NCBI GenBank assembly: GCA_035772405.1
Contig: JAYKKM010000121.1
Span: forward strand, 1,861,501 to 1,925,500
Length of the DNA stretch: 64,000 nt
Direction: 5' to 3'
DNA from: Chrysogorgia sp. JL179-B06
Lineage: Eukaryota > Cnidaria > Anthozoa > Scleralcyonacea > Chrysogorgiidae
Shown here: piece by piece, positions 1-11,067 of the stretch
How positions within the stretch are numbered: position 1 is the stretch's first letter
Layout of the letters: every line of letters begins with the position of its first letter
Translations under genes and position numbers: made by a program
The notes under the pieces: model-generated
The model's database searches: none
The model's input: only the letters and a program-made list of their open reading frames with translations
What the model was told of the DNA's origin: nothing

Positions 1-953
1 CGTCATGTCTGTAGTTGGTTGCAAACTAATCAACTTACTTTGAATACGACCAAATCAAAATTTATGTTGATTGGAAGTAATAAGCGCCTTAGTAAGTTGA
101 GTGACATCATTGTATCTGTTGATAGAATGCCTTTGGGAAAGGTTCAGTCCTTCCCTTATTTAGGTATAGTGATTAACAAAAACCTTACCTGGGAAGACCA
201 CATCGATTACATCCGATCCAAAATAAATAGGAAATTAAGTCTGTTAATACGCATAAAGTATTGTTTACCTTTGAAAGCGCGCTTAACGTTTTTTAATAGT
301 TTTATATTACCAATTTTTTATTATGGTGATACTATTTGGGGTGATCGTGGAAATATTACTCTGATGTCAGACCTGCAGATGTTACATAATAAGGCCGCGC
401 GAATATACTTGATTTACCTATGTATGCATCAGCAAGTGATGCATTAACTAAGTTATCCTGGAAGACTTTATTCCGTAGAAGAGCGAAACATAGGGCTATA
501 TTTACATACAAGTGCTTGAATAATTTGTTGTTACATAATTTTCAACACAATTTTAATGGAGATTTTCATCATTACAATACTAGATCTAAAAATAATATAC
601 GTAAATCTAATGCAACTAGAAGATGGGGTCACTGGACCACAATAAACTTTGCTGCAGATGTTTGGAATAAATTAGAAGTTTCCCTACGTGAGGCTGAAAC
701 TCTAGCTATTTTTAAACATCGTGTTTCTAAAGCCTCTTTCTAGCATTTGTTATAATCCTAATTATTTTGTTGTGAAGTAATTTACAATATATTTATGCAC
801 AATCTGTAACTCATCCTTTTCCATTTTTTTTGTTTATTGTAATGTAATATATATTATCTCTAGGTATTAATTTTGTAATTAATGAGGACCCTTCTGTAAA
901 TCACTTTCTTGGTCAAGTTGGCTTTCCTCAATAAAGATTATTATTATTATTAG
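1..953 (+). pseudogene. LINE (CR1/L2/Jockey-type) ORF2 C-terminal end plus 3' UTR
   Basis: The window opens inside the C-terminal part of a non-LTR retrotransposon reverse transcriptase. The translated segment (1-447, then another frame to 743) carries the post-catalytic region of such enzymes: NTTKSKFMLIG, a 'PYLGIVINKNLTWEDHI' block, and LQMLHNKAAR followed by a thumb-like YASASDAL..L.W stretch. One frameshift near position 400 separates the halves, so the copy is dead. After the stop at 743 comes about 210 bp of AT-rich 3' UTR ending in AATAAAG and an (ATT)n tail, typical of L2/CR1-like elements. The catalytic YADD motif lies outside the window. Family assignment within the CR1/L2/Jockey group is inference. 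Confidence 0.75.
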
Positions 954-1007
954 ATTAACCATTATCCTTAATTCAGAGCAATTTGTAACTTAAGGATAAT
1001 GGTTAAT
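954..1007. repeat. Perfect 18-bp inverted repeat (hairpin)
   Basis: Two perfect 18-bp arms (954-971 and 990-1007, ATTAACCATTATCCTTAA and its complement) are separated by an 18-bp loop, directly after the (ATT)n tail of the LINE. It may be the remnant of a small foldback element; no coding capacity. Confidence 0.7.
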
Positions 1008-2026
1008 TTAAGGAAGAGACCGTGCTGAAATAAAAAAAGATTGTCTAGAAAACAACTTGTATTCCAACCTGCAACCTGCATTTTGTCCAGCCGCTCATTC
1101 GCAATAATTTGTGAGTTAAATTTGGTTTGTTTGTCTGCATTTTGAGCTATTAATAGCCCATTCATTTGCCAAACTTGGACAATTTGTCAATATCTCTGAG
1201 AGCTTTGTGTTATCTGAATTTAATTGTTTCATAGAACATCAAACTAAATAAATAACTGTATAGCCCAAACTTTTTAATTTTTGGATGCAGTAACAGAATA
1301 GTGGGGACGTCTACTACTGTTTCTACCCTCAATCACTAAGAAAAAAATTACTTGTTTCACACTATTGATAATTCCACATGAAATAATCAACTCAGTAGTT
1401 ATACAGACACCAAAGGCTGTTGAAGGAAGAAAGTGCATCTTTATCATACAATGGGTCCGCTTTTAAAAAAAAAGAAATTTGTTCAAATGTCTACAGGTCT
1501 ATTCAAATTGGGTTTATCATGTATTAGGGATTCTGCCCTGATTGTTGGTGTGGATGATTATATAAAGTAAGTTGATAATTCTACCCACATTAGACTGCTG
1601 CGATGTGGAGCTGGCAGGGATGTGGATAACTTATATAATATTGATGTTCTTGGTAGGTCTCAATGCAGGGCAGGAAAACTGATCTTTTCTAAGTGGGGAC
1701 TTGCAACTTATCAGTTAATGTACAGGATTTATACAACTTTTGAGTTAAAATTAGTTTTTGTAACATTGTACAGTACATATAAATATGTAAACAAACAAGA
1801 CGCCCATTGATACCAATCTTAGCATTGAAGGGGCTACCATAAATATTATTGTATTATTATTAATAATAATAATAATATATAATAATAAATGCCTAGCGCA
1901 GATACCATATTTTGATGGTTATTAATACAAAAGCCATGTATCTGCAACAAGACATGGCATTGTGTACTATAGTATCTAAATTACATCGCCATATGCATAT
2001 ATAACCAATGTTCAAGATGTAATAGA
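1008..2026. other. No recognisable gene
   Basis: About 1 kb of AT-rich sequence. The only structure seen is a TTATTATTAATAATAATAAT-type self-complementary trinucleotide stretch at about 1848-1888. Short reading frames here have no recognisable motifs. Confidence 0.6.
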
Positions 2027-2163
2027 TCAAACACGAGTTTGAGTGTTTCATCAGGGGTTCCAAACACAAGAAAACAAATGAAAACCGAGGGCGTAGCCCG
2101 AGGTTTTTATTGTTTTCGAGTGTTTGGAGTCCCCTGATGAAACACGACAAACGAGTGTTTGGT
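2027..2163. repeat. Foldback element with ~50-bp inverted arms
   Basis: The left arm (about 2027-2078, containing GTGTTTCATCAGGGG) is the inverted complement of the right arm (about 2108-2163, containing CCCCTGATGAAACAC). The short centre is itself self-complementary (CCGAGGGCGTAGCCCGAGG). A related arm sequence (TTGTTTTCGAGTGTTTGGA) recurs at about 57293, so this is a dispersed family. Confidence 0.65.
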
Positions 2164-2892
2164 CTAGCTTCTCAAACGAGTATTCCTTTAGCGATTTGCT
2201 CCCATAGCGATTTTATTTTAATATGTAGATTAAGAAATGTGATCCAGTTCACTAGGAAGTTTCCTACAGGTTTTCATTGGGTATCAAAACTCATGCATGT
2301 GATGCGGTATACGTTCGTGGATTGGCTATGATAATTCATGAATTATTAATGATTTGAGAAGACATATTCCTAGCTCGCTTGTTGACATTGATCTAATTTC
2401 TGCTGACAATGAATGTCAACATACCCAATGTCAATATAATCCTATATAAGCTGTATTTTACATCACAAGCCTAGGACCAGCATTGTCCAAGCCTATTCAC
2501 AGACACAATAAGTTATGTATATGGCCACTAGGCCAGCTACTGTAAGCCTAACATGTTCCATAATGGTTGCATGGATTAAACGCAGATTGTTTTTGGAATA
2601 TACACTGTAGACCAGTATACAATACATGGACGATCGTCAGCCTACTCAGAAAAATTATTCCTAGTTGAAAAAAATTATAACCTTCTGATTGCCGGTGACT
2701 CTAACCATGAGCCATCAAGACTCCGATGGAGAGAGAATGAATACAATGATGTACTGGTTCAATTGGTATGTGTACTGCCTATACGGCAGTCACTATATTA
2801 TTATCAGTAATACTTGGATGTGTTAATATATACACTGCTATAGTGAATGCAAGCTGCATAGGCAGTACTGTATACCTATACCTTCACTCTCC
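2164..2892. other. No gene; degenerate SINE-related sequence
   Basis: No coding signal. At about 2615-2700 there is a reverse-oriented degenerate copy of the SINE tail seen elsewhere (GGACGATCGTCA...CTCAGAAAAATTATT). At 2780-2890 lies a low-complexity block (TGTTAATATATACACTGCTATAG) that also recurs beside SINE copies at 3040-3090 and 29.0-29.76 kb. Confidence 0.4.
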
Positions 2893-3014
2893 ATCTGAGT
2901 CTCGGTAGCTCAATGGTTAGAAACAATCCATTTACAGGTTCGATTCCTCTCTGGGATCATTTTCTGAGGATATGAGCTTGACAATCATCCATGTATCATC
3001 TGTCTACTCCAATC
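2893..3014 (+). repeat. tRNA-derived SINE
   Basis: The head resembles a tRNA gene: an A-box-like GGTAGCTCAATGGTTAGA at about 2904-2921 and a B-box GGTTCGATTCC at about 2937-2948. There is no full cloverleaf, and a non-tRNA tail (TTTTCTGAGGATATGAGCTTGAC...CATCTGTCTACTCC) follows. The same tail recurs at about 28996-29052, 29650-29705 and, as an inverted pair, at 34441-34593. A repeated tRNA-like head plus a shared tail is the definition of a tRNA-SINE; this is not a functional tRNA. Confidence 0.7.
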
Positions 3015-3632
3015 TCTCCCTTATTCACTACAGCAGTGTATATATTAACACTGACCAGTGGTCCAGTATACATGAGTAATGCTTGTTTATATACTACAAA
3101 ATTGTAGGCCAGGCTCAGATCGTATAAACAGCTGAAACACAGCTATAGTCTACTATATAGGCTCATTATCAAGCACAGAATAAACATACTCTACATGCAA
3201 TTTCAAAATATGAACTAACACTTACTATTCTGTAGTATTATAAAGCACAAATTACGAGAATAACACTGGATATCGTCTTTGAGTCGCTTTGACTTGTTTC
3301 TGTCGCAATCCTTCTTGCTGTGCAATAAGTATTGAGGTTTTGTTTTTAATAACGACTGTCCCCTCTCGTTCTCTTCTGCTCGTGCAGCTTCAGCCTGCCA
3401 TTCGTTATTTAAATTACTCATTTCACGTACATTTCACGTTTTTTCGAGTAAAATAACACAAAATGTTCCTGCTCACAACCTAGATAAATATCCTTGTAGA
3501 TCCATAAATATCCTTGTTTTTCACGTCATCGTAACCAAGACAACCAATGTCCGTTCATGGATACCTATATTTATATATACACGGCGACAACCATTTTACA
3601 GAATACTTTGCCGACTCAAATGACCGGACATT
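3015..3632. other. No recognisable gene
   Basis: Intergenic AT-rich sequence. A 68-codon minus-strand frame (3215-3421) has no recognised domain and is not called. Confidence 0.5.
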
Positions 3633-4030
3633 GTACCACCAATACTCATAACTGCAGCAGGTCTCCATAGGTAAGGGAAGTCGGCAAAATAGATCCGTAA
3701 CTTCGGGAAAAGGATTGGCTCTCAGGGTTGGGTCTGTCGGGCTGGGACTTCAAGCGGGAGGACTCACCTTGGGCTGCCCGAGATCTTACGGGGTCGACGT
3801 CGGACCAGGAAGGGACTTCTCGTGGATTGGCTCAGCTGTGACCGTCAGGTCGATTCCGCAGGCAGTTAACAACCGACTTGGAACGGATAAGGGGAATCCG
3901 ACTGTTTAATTAAAACAAAACATTGCGATGGCTGGTGATTGGTGTTGATGCAATGTGATTTCTGCCCAGTGCTCTTGAATGTCAAAGTGAAGTAATTATC
4001 CAAGCACGGGTAAACAGCGGGAGTAACTAT
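3633..4030 (+). rRNA. 28S rRNA gene fragment, degenerate (upstream of R2)
   Basis: The stretch follows metazoan 28S rRNA just upstream of the R2 site. Landmarks in order are GCAGCAGGTCTCC, GGTAAGGGAAGTCGGCAA, GATCCGTAACTTCGGG, GGGGAATCCGACTGTTTAAT and GATTTCTGCCCAGTGCTC, ending in CGGGAGTAACTAT. A deletion after GCAGCAGGTCTCC and many substitutions show it is a decayed copy outside any intact rDNA unit. It ends at 4030, about 13 nt before the canonical R2 cleavage position, where R2 sequence begins. No 18S or 5.8S is nearby. Confidence 0.85.
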
Positions 4031-4211
4031 AGGGGTTGGAATGGCAGTTATACTTCTTGTAGTCAACCCGTAAGTAGCCAATTTTGGTGAAACTAAACTA
4101 ACTGCCACGTACTGAGTTTGGAACGATATACATTGGTCAAATATTTCGAAAAACATTTGTTGGTAACGGCTCGTCACTACGAGTCAATTTGACTGTTTAA
4201 CTTTTATTATT

Positions 4212-4493
4212 ATGTTTCCCTGCGAAGACTGTAGTTTTATTGCGAAAAATAAGAGTGGCCTTGCTTCTCATCGTAGAAGTAGGCACCCAGTTGGTAACGT
4301 AGATCGGTCGGTTGTGAACCTGTTTAGATGCCCTGAATGCAATAGCGGGTATGAAATGAGGAGGGCACACCCGCATATCTATCACGCTGAAAGGCTGCCT
4401 GCTAATAGAATAAAGGCCAGGTGGTTGCACGAAGAGATGGTGTTGTTGGCCAGGGCTGAGTTGGAACTCGAACGAGTTCAAAGGTGGGATTAA
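4212..4493 (+). pseudogene. R2 ORF, N-terminal zinc-finger segment
   Basis: The ATG at 4212 opens the R2 protein. Two Cys/His fingers are visible: FPCEDCSFIAKNKSGLASHR (C-x2-C-x12-H-x4-H, residues about 4-25) and FRCPECNSGYEMRR...HPHIYHAE (residues about 37-58). Next comes a basic helical segment (RWLHEEMVLLARAELELERV) that resembles the Myb-like or linker region used by R2 proteins for sequence-specific 28S binding. The frame ends at 4493, and the protein continues in other frames through 4494-5240 with several breaks. The start is preceded by AT-rich sequence without a clear promoter, as expected for an element co-transcribed with rRNA. Confidence 0.8.
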
Positions 4494-5257
4494 TCGGGCA
4501 CTAGTGGAACGTTTTCTGCAACGTACTCAGTTATAAAACAAAGAATATATGATGAGTACAGTGTGGACGTGCCGATTGTTTCCCAGCCTTCAACTACCCC
4601 TGTTGAGGATTTTATGTTGCAAAACACCGATTGGAAGGAAAATCTCTTTGGCGATTGCTATGGATGAGCTTTTTGTTGATGATATAAGCGTGATGGTGCC
4701 CGGTGTGCCAGATTCTAATGTTCGGAAGTTGTTAGATGAGGAATATGTGGCGTGGGTTGGGCATCTGGTAAAAGAGCGTGCTCCCAACCAGAGGCCAAAA
4801 TCCATCCCCTCCAGTAGGGGGCCGGTCGATGGCCGGCGTCGTAGAAAACAGGAATACAGTTACACCCAAAACCTTTATGGACGTAATAAATCAGCTTGTG
4901 CTGAAAAGGTCATAAATGATTGTTGGAATGTGACTGATGACAAGGAGAAATTCAGTTTGGAACAGCTTGAGACAGCTTGGAAGCCAATCCTTGAGAAAGA
5001 ATCGGTACGTTGTTGATCATCGGTTGGTTGGAGAATGTGCTCCAACTGGTTGGGGTATTGTGTCACCTGTTTCAGAGGAAGAGGTCCGTTGTGCTCTTTC
5101 CTCGTTGGGCTAAACATCTGACGGTATTGGGTGCTGAGCGGTAAAAGGCGTAAGCATCGTCTCGCTTAGAAGTCATTTCAATCTTTGGCTTCTAGTGGGT
5201 AGCCAGCCAAGTGACTTATGCTGAGGACGTACAGTCTTTCTGCCTAAGGATCAAGGT

Positions 5258-6614
5258 TTGCCAGATCAAGGCTTGCCGGATCCGCTTGCAAATCGCCCCG
5301 ACCATTGCCTCATTATCATTCGCGTCTTCCATAAGATCTTGGCTAGACGTATGGAGGCCCTTCTGCCATTAAGATCGACACAGAAGGCGTTCAGGCGTGG
5401 TGATGGGATTGCACAGCATATTTGGACTCTGCGCTCCATCATTGCATGGTCTAAGGCTCGACTCAAGCCTCTTTGTTTAGTTTTCCTCGACGCGAAGAAG
5501 GCCTTTGACTCTGTGAGTCATAATACCATCTTGCTTTCTTTGCGTCGCATGGGTTGTCCTCAAGTTACATCCAGGAACTCTATTCAAGGTCGCAAACGGT
5601 CTTGGAACATGCTGGCAGTCGGAGCAATCCGGTTATGGTTCGTCAGGGCGTGAAACAAGGTGACCCTCGCTCGCCACTGATTTTCAACACGGTGATTGAT
5701 TGGGCGTTGGCTTCTTTCATAAGGAATTGGGTTTTGACTTTGATGATGGTGTCCGTCTGAATAACCTTGCTTACGCTGACGATGTCGTTTTGTTCAGTGA
5801 ATCTAAGACTGCTCTGAGCAATTTGCTTAGAACTTTTGAAGATTCCTTGGCAGCTGGTGGCTTCAATATTAGTAGTGGAGAGACTGGCAAATCGGCATCG
5901 TTGTGCATTTCAGTCGATGGAAAAGCTAAGCGGTGGATTGTGGATGCCAAGCCATTTCTTTCGGTTTCTGGGCAGGTGATTCCCGCCTTGTCACCCACGA
6001 ACGAGTACAAGTATCTCGGGATTCAGATGTCTGCTTCTGGAGCAAAGATCCGCTCTACACTCAGAAATGAGTTTGAGGTTGGGCTCTCGAATATCACAAG
6101 AGCACCATTAAAACCTCATCAGCGTCTGGATATTCTTCGGAATTATTTTTTCCCTAGATTTCTCCATCAGCTTGTGCTCGCTCCTGAGGATATAGGATGG
6201 CTTCGCTGCTTTGACAGTTCTGTCAGATCAGCTGTTAGATCGTGGCTTAAATTACCACATGACACCGCTAAAGCTTATTTCCACGCAAGGGTCTATGGTC
6301 TCGGCGTTACCTCCCTCAGATATGCCATCCCGGTAATGAAGAAGAATAGATTGGAGAACATGGTTGCGGTTGATGACCTTGCCACCAAAACTGTGGTGGC
6401 GAGCGATTTCTTCCGCAAACCGTTGGGTCTGTGGTCTAGGCCGCTGACAATTGAAGGGCAGCTGGTATCGGACAAGGACTCCATAGCAAGGGCATGGGCC
6501 AGTTGTCTTTATACCAAGCTTGATGGATGGGGCTATCTGAGGCGAGATTGTGAAAGGGACCAAGCGATTGGGTGTCTAATCCACCAAGAACGCAGAGCGG
6601 GGCACGCTTTATAG
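5258..6614 (+). pseudogene. R2 reverse transcriptase segment
   Basis: The RT domain is spread over three overlapping frames (5258-5653, 5554-5760, 5700-6614). Conserved blocks in order are VFHKILARRMEALLPL, then FLDAKKAFDSVSHNTIL (motif A, catalytic D), GVKQGDPRSPLIFN (motif B) and LAYADDVVLFSE (motif C, catalytic DD), followed by the thumb region 'EYKYLGIQMSASG'. These blocks are characteristic of R2/NeSL-type non-LTR retrotransposons, which use target-primed reverse transcription. The catalytic aspartates are retained, but frameshifts near 5560-5650 and 5720 would prevent synthesis of an intact enzyme. Confidence 0.88.
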
Positions 6615-7111
6615 GTGCTATAAAGGCACGTGGAGGAGTTTTATTCTCTAAAGTTAGAGCTTCTAGAGGCAGGCCGGAGAAGGATATCGGTTGTGATGCT
6701 TGCCTACGTCCGGAGTCTACTCAACACATGATTCAAGTACGTGAGCGGACGAAGGGCCCAAGTATTAAGCGTCACGATGATATAGTTAAATTTGTTGTAA
6801 CAGCGACTTCCAAGGTTGGTTTTTCGACTCTTATTGAGCCGAGGATTAACTGCGGAAGATTGGGCCTGCGGAAACCTGACTTAATTGTCTATAAGGACAA
6901 TTGCGCGTTTGTGGTCGACGTTACCATCGTGTCGGACCAAGTGAGTCTCGATCATGCTTACCAGCAGAAGGTTGACTACTATAATCAACCGGAAATCTCT
7001 GATTGGGTTTCCCGTGTTACGGGTGCCAATGTAGTTAACGTTTCTGCTGTCGCGCTTAATTGGAGAGGTGTGATGTCTCCTCAGTGCTTCCTGGTTGGTA
7101 GATGTCGTTAA
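6572..7111 (+). pseudogene. R2 restriction-like endonuclease (RLE) segment
   Basis: The C-terminal part carries a partial CCHC-like knuckle (CDACLRPESTQHMI, about residues 40-53 of this frame) and then the RLE core. KPDLIVYKDNCAFVVDVTIV places the PD and D of the PD-(D/E)xK fold, and downstream AYQQKVDYYNQPEI supplies the K/Y block. In R2 this domain nicks 28S DNA. The stop at 7109-7111 is probably the natural C-terminus. The frame overlaps the end of the RT frame (to 6614), marking one more frameshift. Confidence 0.85.
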
Positions 7112-7634
7112 AATGAAGAGGGCACAACTGTCATTACTCGCCCTCAAGGTCTGTGAAGGTTCGGCGGCCATTCATCGGTTCTTTGGCCGGTCTACGTTTC
7201 GTGTGGGTTGGTGATACAGTCTTTGATAGATAAATTATATACACTATATAGTGTCGGCCGACTGATGGGCCTAATGTTATATCGCTCATAACGCTATACT
7301 GATTTAAACTCAGTATTTTTAGTTGTAAATATGCATGGAGATGGGCAGCAAGATGATTACCATGTAGGGTGTCATAATGAAGTGTTAAGGTGACTTCTTG
7401 CCTCCGCTAGCCTGAGAGTTCGCCTTGGGCAAGCGATAGCACTCTTGTAGCTTCCCTGCCAGGGTTACGGCGAAGTGTGGTGTGTAGGTGGAAAAACGAT
7501 TGGAACTGAAGAAACCCTGATGGTGGCAACCAAGTGTGTTTGCGATGACAAGAAACCATGCAAAAGACTGATGTTAGAAAGAGATGGCGAACGATTTTTA
7601 GTTATTGTAATGTTTGTTTATAATTTTAGAAAGT
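7112..7634 (+). other. R2 3' UTR
   Basis: About 520 bp between the RLE stop and the resumption of 28S sequence. In R2 elements this RNA region folds and is recognised by the RT for target-primed reverse transcription. There is no convincing poly(A) tail; the element ends in AT-rich sequence (TTTTAGAAAGT). Confidence 0.6.
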
Positions 7635-7693
7635 TAATCAAATGCCTCGTCATCTAATTAGTGACACGCATGAATGGATTAACGAGATTCCCA

Positions 7694-7743
<50 letters not shown>

Positions 7744-7750
7744 CAACAAC

Positions 7751-7788
<38 letters not shown>

Positions 7789-8184
7789 TGACTCTGTGAA
7801 AAAACATGAGGTGTAGAATAAGTGGGAGGAGCAATCCGCCGGTGAAATACCACTACTCTTGTCGTTTTTTTACTTATTCGGTGAAGCGGAACTGGACGTC
7901 ACGTCCACATTTTAGTCTTAAGATCGCTCTTTTGCCGGTCGATCCGAGCCGAAGACACTGTCAGGTTGGGGAGTTTGGCTGGGGCGGCACGACTGTCAAA
8001 TGATAACGCAGGTGTCCTAAGGTGAGCTCAATGAGAACGGAAATCTCATGTAGAACAAAAGGGTAAAAGCTCACTTGATTTTGATTTTCAGTATGAATAC
8101 AAACTGTGAAAGCATGGCCTATCGATCCCTTAGTCTTTACGAGTTTTAAGCTAGGGGTGTCAGAAAAGTTACCACAGGGATAAC
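7635..8184 (+). rRNA. 28S rRNA gene fragment, degenerate (downstream of R2)
   Basis: Continues the 28S sequence 3' of the R2 site. Landmarks are ATGCCTCGTCATCTAATTAG, CGAGATTCCCACTGTCCCTA, CAGCGGGGAAAGAAGACCCT, GTGAAATACCACTACTC, GCAGGTGTCCTAAGG, TTGATTTTCAGTATGAATAC and GTCAGAAAAGTTACCACAGG, ending at GGATAAC. Several C-to-T and G-to-A changes (for example TGACACGCATG for the usual TGACGCGCATG) indicate decay without selection. The rRNA 3' end is absent, so this is a truncated rDNA fragment and not an active array unit. Confidence 0.88.
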
Positions 8185-9423
8185 ACATGACTTTCAATCA
8201 ATCTTACGTTTTCTACCCAACCCACACTCCCTTTATCTATGGCATAATTACACCCATGCTAATACCACATCCTCCTATTTTTCAAAGCTCCCAAATCATG
8301 CTGCTCCCTTTTTTTGTCAATTCGTCGCAATTTTCAACGCAACAAAAATAGCCTTTTATTTATGAAGTATGGAAAAACAGCTAATGAAAATAGCTAATTT
8401 TTAATAAAAATAGCTAAAAATAGCTAATTAAGATAAATGTACATGATGTTTCACAAATGATGTTTCAACTGTTTCAAATGTCAAGTGTTTCACAATTTCT
8501 TTTGATCATTTTCCCTTGTGTTTTTTCGCACTTTTTCCTTCCCGTGGTGTTGTTGGGGCTTTCTTATCTTTTTTTTTCTGGGGTTCTTTCGTAGACTCGG
8601 CCACCGGCTCTTCTTCAGAGCTCTGCGAGAAGACTTCTCTTCTTTTTTTCCGACTCTGTCTTGCCGTCATCGGTAACGACAATTGAGCGCAGGTAGCTCT
8701 TTAAACCTTTCACATCTGCATTTCCTTTAAACTGGGTGGTATTGGCGTCGCTGCACGTGAGCTTGGCAGCATAGCTTTCTGGAGCACTGAGCAGATGCTT
8801 GGCAACCATAAATTGAATTGCAAAAGCTCTTTGTTCACGAACGCTGAAGAGCAAGTTTGCAGCAAGTCCATGTTGGCCGTGACTGTTGCCGCCATTTCGC
8901 TGATCGCCACACCTGGCCGGTTATACCACTCGCAACAGCCACTGTTTAATCTGCGTGTCATTGTCTCGCTATCTGGAGATTATTTTGCCAAACCATATTG
9001 ACGTAAGGAAATTAGCCGGGAAATGCTTGAAGTAATTTATCCCTTTCGGGCAGTCGTCTTGGCTTTTGCCATGTTTTGTCTGTTTGTACATCTGACAAAG
9101 ATATTTAAAAATCAAGATTAGTTTAAAGTCAATCGGCAAGCTAGAAGCACATTTTCAATATGATAAGTTTATGGCAACGCGGCCAATTTGTTCAATTTGT
9201 GCACTTTACGGTTACTGAACACATTGTATTTTCTGTATAATGAAACAATGATGCCATAACAAGTTGAAATATTAGTAAACCTAAGACAAAGGATGTGTGC
9301 CCCTCAACATGAATCACAGTTCGTTTGCTAGCCCCTTTGAAGTTTGTCGCGTTAGTTTAAAATATTTTTTTTCTTTCTAAAATTCATTTTTCAAGTATTG
9401 CCAAGTGAACAAATTTAAATATA
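8185..9423. other. Downstream flank of the Helitron; no confident gene
   Basis: Contains AATAGCTAA-type short repeats (8340-8430). On the minus strand at 8615-8961 a frame-shifted coding-like stretch occurs (AFAIQFMVAKHLLSAPESYA, GLKSYLRSIVV, then a KKKR-rich end) that I do not recognise. It lies 3' of the minus-strand helicase, so it could be Helitron cargo or an older element. A Helitron 3' end (hairpin plus CTRR) could not be placed with confidence. Confidence 0.35.
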
Positions 9424-11061
9424 TTATACAATAGCGGTTGCAACAGGGGTGAAGAATGTCGTTCTCAAAAGTGTTACAAAAAATATATCGTCAAGACGTT
9501 TTACGCGTGACAAAGCAACGTATGCAGTGCCAGCTGGTATATTAGGCACAGCGAACCAGAGGGCGACTTTTCCCAACGTTTGACCCTGCGCTTTGCACAT
9601 GGTGTTCGCGTAAGCCATCCGTATTGGGTAATACGTCTTCTCACGCCCTTCGCACATTGTTGTCACCAAATACATTGCTGCAACGTAGCCGTTCGGCAAT
9701 CTGACAAACACTGTGTTGTTCTGAACTGTTTCAACAATTGCCAGTTGACCATTTACTATGCTGTTTGCCTTGTCCCTATTTTGCATAATGGTCACACGCA
9801 TCCCCCTGTAGATTGCAGTGGGTGGCATGTCGCAATCCATCTGCACGATCGCCACTGGTTGCGTATCTGCAAAAAGCGTTTCGCTTGCAAGCTCAATTAT
9901 GGTGTTAGCTGCTTTGTTGGTAAATGTGAGCAGTGTGAGGTCTTTGTGTGTCTCCATTGCGTCGCGAATGTGCTGTGCCGTGATCTTGTTATCCTCACAG
10001 ATGACGCGACCGCGTTGAATGTCGTCAAGTGCACTTTGAGTGGGAATCCAGTTCCTGATGTGATCTAGAAACACTAGATACTGGACATCCCCAACGCGGT
10101 GTTGTCCTGTCAAATTGTAGCGATAGCTATTGTTTGTAAATTTTGCATTGCTTAAAACGCTACTCACTGTGATTATCCCTCTCTCTGTCGAGCGAAACGG
10201 TTGTTGCTGACAGGCGTCGCCACACACAACCAACACGGGTCTGAACATTAATCTATTTATTGTGGCCATGACATGATCGAAAATTATGCTCGAAATCATG
10301 GAAACTTCGTCGATAACGATGAGATCGAAACGAGACAATGCCCAGTTCATTGTTGGTTCATTTTCCGTGTCGACAGGATAACGGAAGGCTGCATGCACCG
10401 TTTCGCATGTGACATCATCACCAAGTTGAGCCTTGAAAACAGCGGACAAAAATCCAGTTGGACTGGCGACAAGAATGTTAGTGTCGAGTGAAAGAAGATG
10501 GTCGATTTTATTGCATGCGATTTCCCCGATCCTGGCTTTCCAGTTATCAAAATAGGCGTTTGCCATTTGAAATCAGTTTCGCAAGGAGAGAGCGCAAGAG
10601 AGTGCGTAGCAGCCGTATCGTCAACGTCTTCCGTTTCGAAATCCGTCGCGTCCGATTCGGGGTACGTTTCGGAGTACGAATGACCTCTGTAATGTTCCGC
10701 ACGTTTTCTCACCGCTTCCCTAATGTGGTTTTCCACCGCAATTTGTTGCTCGGCACGATGTGGTGCAACTGCGACGAAGATATAATCTGTTTTTGCCACA
10801 GGTGGTAGAGATCGCGCAAGCTTTGAACATGGGAGCGTATTGTGGCAATATACGAATCGCGGTGTCCTTGCATCTGCAAGTAGCACGTCAAACGTTCCTC
10901 GTTTTTCCACAATTCAGGAAAATGGTAAAGGCATGCGGCAAACCATTGCAGTGTCTGCGGTATGCTCTCGTGTTGTGGATGCATGACGTCTTTAACGTCC
11001 TTGTGCGGTTGGTTAAGTAACGCGTACTGAAAAAATATTCCTTATTGAATATTCCTTATTG
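9424..11061 (-). pseudogene. Helitron PIF1-like helicase (C-terminal part of RepHel)
   Basis: This is the superfamily 1 helicase half of a Helitron Rep/Hel protein, read on the minus strand. Walker A is ITGKPGSGKSHAI (in the 10910-10347 frame), Walker B is DLIVIDEVSM, motif III VVCGDACQQQP, then GQHRV, and motif VI is AYVALSRVK near the C-terminus (9424-10566 frame). Upstream, PHKDVKDV and the HPQHESIPQTLQWFAACLYH segment belong to the Rep-helicase linker. At least two frameshifts (near 10560 and 10720) kill the gene. The N-terminal half of the same protein lies 13.2 kb away at 24295-26091, because a Polinton-like element is inserted between them. Confidence 0.88.
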
Positions 11062-11067
11062 AATATT
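11062..11067. repeat. 6-bp target-site duplication, left copy (AATATT)
   Basis: AATATT immediately precedes the left terminal repeat and recurs immediately after the right one (24289-24294). Six-base duplications are the hallmark of Polinton/Maverick integration. Because AATATT is palindromic it could also be read as the last 6 bp of the terminal repeat, but the Helitron reading on both sides supports a target duplication. Just outside it, a 14-bp sequence (ATTCCTTATTGAAT) is tandemly duplicated. Confidence 0.85.

Larger units (their letters stand above)
4031..7634 (+). mobile_element. R2-clade non-LTR retrotransposon inserted in 28S rDNA
   Basis: A 3.6-kb element lies between two collinear 28S fragments, with one broken ORF: N-terminal C2H2 zinc fingers, reverse transcriptase, then a restriction-like endonuclease, which is the R2 architecture. 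The 3' junction falls exactly where R2 inserts (downstream 28S resumes at TAATCAAATGCCTCGTC, versus the usual TAGCCAAATGCC). At the 5' junction about 13 nt of 28S (between GAGTAACTAT and the cut) are missing, a small target deletion of the kind known at R2 5' ends. Many frameshifts make this copy dead. The 3' UTR is 7112-7634. Confidence 0.9.

Noticed and set aside
2893..2955. Functional tRNA gene
   Set aside because: A- and B-box sequences are present, but no full cloverleaf can be formed and the head is joined to a repeated SINE tail.
3715..4177. ORFs of 64 and 103 codons
   Set aside because: They lie on 28S rRNA sequence; open only by chance.
7806..8197. ORFs of 65 and 78 codons
   Set aside because: They lie on the downstream 28S rRNA fragment.
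9580..10068. 162-codon plus-strand ORF
   Set aside because: Shadow of the minus-strand Helitron helicase, which has all the motifs.
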